Positions 4,902-5,550 of a stretch of 5,550 bases of DNA are shown one piece after another; position 1 is the first letter of the stretch, and the number at the start of each line of letters is the position of its first letter. The position numbers were made by a program, and so were the translations under genes. This stretch comes from a bacterium (GTDB taxonomy: Bacteria > Patescibacteriota > Saccharimonadia > Saccharimonadales > UBA4665), in NCBI GenBank assembly GCA_021788675.1, contig JAJYKI010000051.1:1-5550 (forward strand). The letters run 5' to 3'. The notes under the pieces were generated by a model that was not told where the DNA came from, ran no database searches, and was given only the letters and a program-made list of their open reading frames with translations.

Positions 4902-5477
4902 GCCTGAAGTTACCTGCTGGTAATCGGGAATCTGGTTGCTGAAAAGTTGCAATGTCATATTAAGGTCGCCTTTGAACGTTTCCGGCACCCCGCTGCCGCA
5001 ACCGGTTGTCCAATATCTTTGTTTTTGAACGTTGTTGACACTAAACGACATAATGTAGCGATCCTGTAGCGGACAATAGCCGCTAGCTTGCGCCAGTTTC
5101 GGGTCGTTAACGCCATCATTAAACCCGGCGTATTCTAGAGAACGCAAAAATACATGAAATGCCGGTTCGTTATTTGGATAAGTTTCGGTTCTTAAAAGCG
5201 TTCCTAAATAACCGCTATACACATTGATCGTGGCCGAACTGTTACTAACCGTAATTTGTACCTGATTATGAAGCGACTCGGCATTAGTCGGTCCATCTAT
5301 CAAGAGAGAGACTTTAGCCGAAGGGTTAACGGCATAGGCTGCCATTGGTTGCTGTGCCGGATTTTTAGTTTGATTTTTAGAGTGGCTGAACAGCATAGTA
5401 ACAACTACGATCAATAGACCGATTGCCACTAGCAAGCCAAGCAAAAATGTAATGTTTCGTCTCCCGAACATAAGCAT
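4890..5477 (-). CDS. Single-pass membrane-anchored extracytoplasmic protein of unknown function
   Basis: I do not recognise a named family. The 195-residue frame begins MLMFGRR, followed by one strong hydrophobic segment at about residues 9-30 (ITFLLGLLVAIGLLIVVV is its core). Positive charges before it predict an N-in topology with the remaining 165 residues outside the cell. A linker rich in Asn, Gln and Pro (31-55) leads to a mostly beta-like domain with VSLLIDGP (56-63), VQITVSNSSATINVYSG (73-89) and RYIMSFSV (140-147). It contains exactly two cysteines, Cys135 and Cys160, which could form a disulfide. There is no lipobox and no clear signal-peptidase site, so an uncleaved anchor is more likely. 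Such small anchored proteins are common in Saccharibacteria-like genomes. The true start may be Met3, because the predicted transcription start coincides with that ATG at 5471. Confidence 0.8.
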   Translation of the reverse strand: MLMFGRRNITFLLGLLVAIGLLIVVVTMLFSHSKNQTKNPAQQPMAAYAVNPSAKVSLLIDGPTNAESLHNQVQITVSNSSATINVYSGYLGTLLRTETYPNNEPAFHVFLRSLEYAGFNDGVNDPKLAQASGYCPLQDRYIMSFSVNNVQKQRYWTTGCGSGVPETFKGDLNMTLQLFSNQIPDYQQVTSGLDI

Positions 5478-5506
5478 ATATTACAATAAGTGTATATAAT
5501 TTTCAA
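5478..5506 (-). promoter_or_regulatory. Promoter of the membrane protein gene, predicted leaderless start at Met3
   Basis: On the minus strand TTGAAA (5506-5501, five of six matches to TTGACA) is followed by a 17-base spacer and TAATAT (5483-5478). The first annotated ATG (5477) abuts the -10. Counting seven bases from the end of the -10 puts the start at 5471, exactly the A of the second in-frame ATG (Met3). The mRNA would then be leaderless and translation would start at MFGRR. Confidence 0.6.
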
Positions 5507-5550
5507 GTTTTTACGCGTGTCTGTTTTAGGTTATATTCGTACTAAAGATA
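5491..5550 (+). promoter_or_regulatory. Possible divergent plus-strand promoters at the window edge
   Basis: The non-coding right edge holds two plus-strand -10-like elements: a consensus TATAAT at 5495-5500 and TATATT at 5532-5537. The latter has TTTACG (5510-5515, four of six matches to TTGACA) 16 bases upstream. They would serve a gene beginning to the right of the window. The AT-rich context makes chance matches likely. Confidence 0.25.

Noticed and set aside
4908..4922. Small hairpin TTACC-GGTAA as a terminator for the DciA-like gene
   Set aside because: The stem is only five base pairs with a short loop and no T-run follows, and it lies inside the membrane protein coding sequence.
1..5550. 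UGA recoding (genetic code 25) as in some CPR phyla
   Set aside because: All genes read completely with the standard bacterial code and no in-frame TGA has to be read through.
1..5550. CRISPR array, mobile element, tRNA, riboswitch or defence island
   Set aside because: No regularly spaced repeats, transposase, terminal inverted repeats, tRNA-like cloverleaf or long structured leader was seen; the window is core housekeeping genes with very short spacers.

Overview
The window is a compact stretch of housekeeping genes with almost no spacer DNA. It most resembles a Candidatus Patescibacteria (CPR) genome, and Saccharibacteria (TM7) is my best guess. The reasons are short core proteins (TruB without its C-terminal PUA-type domain), very tight packing, near absence of Shine-Dalgarno sequences, a lysine-rich tail on ribosomal protein S20, and genes known only as lineage-specific hypotheticals. 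All frames read through with the standard bacterial code: stops are TAA or TAG and no in-frame TGA is needed, which argues against the CPR groups that recode UGA. The phylum assignment is inference from a few kilobases.

Left block (1-2344, minus strand): a 508-residue protein with a degenerate DHH-phosphoesterase-like domain and a long proline-rich acidic tail, then truB, then the first ten codons of what is probably rpsO. This matches the common bacterial order rbfA - DHH/nrnA - truB - (ribF) - rpsO, so the degenerate DHH protein sits where nrnA normally lies. rpsO appears to have its own strong promoter just after truB.

Centre (2345-4629): rpsT (30S protein S20) is the only complete gene on the plus strand here. 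Its promoter is back to back with that of the DHH-like gene, and it is the only gene in the window with a clear Shine-Dalgarno site. It runs tail to tail into holA (DNA polymerase III delta), with the two stop codons overlapping in TTAA. A hairpin with T-runs on both sides lies inside the 3' end of holA. holA follows mutM (formamidopyrimidine-DNA glycosylase) by 11 bases on the minus strand.

Right block (4630-5550): mutM and a 78-codon plus-strand gene, probably a minimal DciA/DUF721-like protein, diverge from a 27-base spacer centred on the perfect palindrome TAGTATACTA. The small gene again ends tail to tail, with a 4-base overlap, against a gene for a single-pass membrane-anchored, probably extracytoplasmic protein of unknown function.

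Functionally the window combines translation (S15, S20, TruB) with replication and repair (HolA, MutM, possible helicase-loader-like DciA). I see no mobile element, CRISPR array, tRNA, rRNA or defence system. The features most worth a second look are the apparent leaderless or near-leaderless promoter architecture repeated in front of most genes, the catalytically eroded DHH protein, the symmetrical divergent promoter, and the overlapping convergent gene ends with a terminator inside coding sequence.
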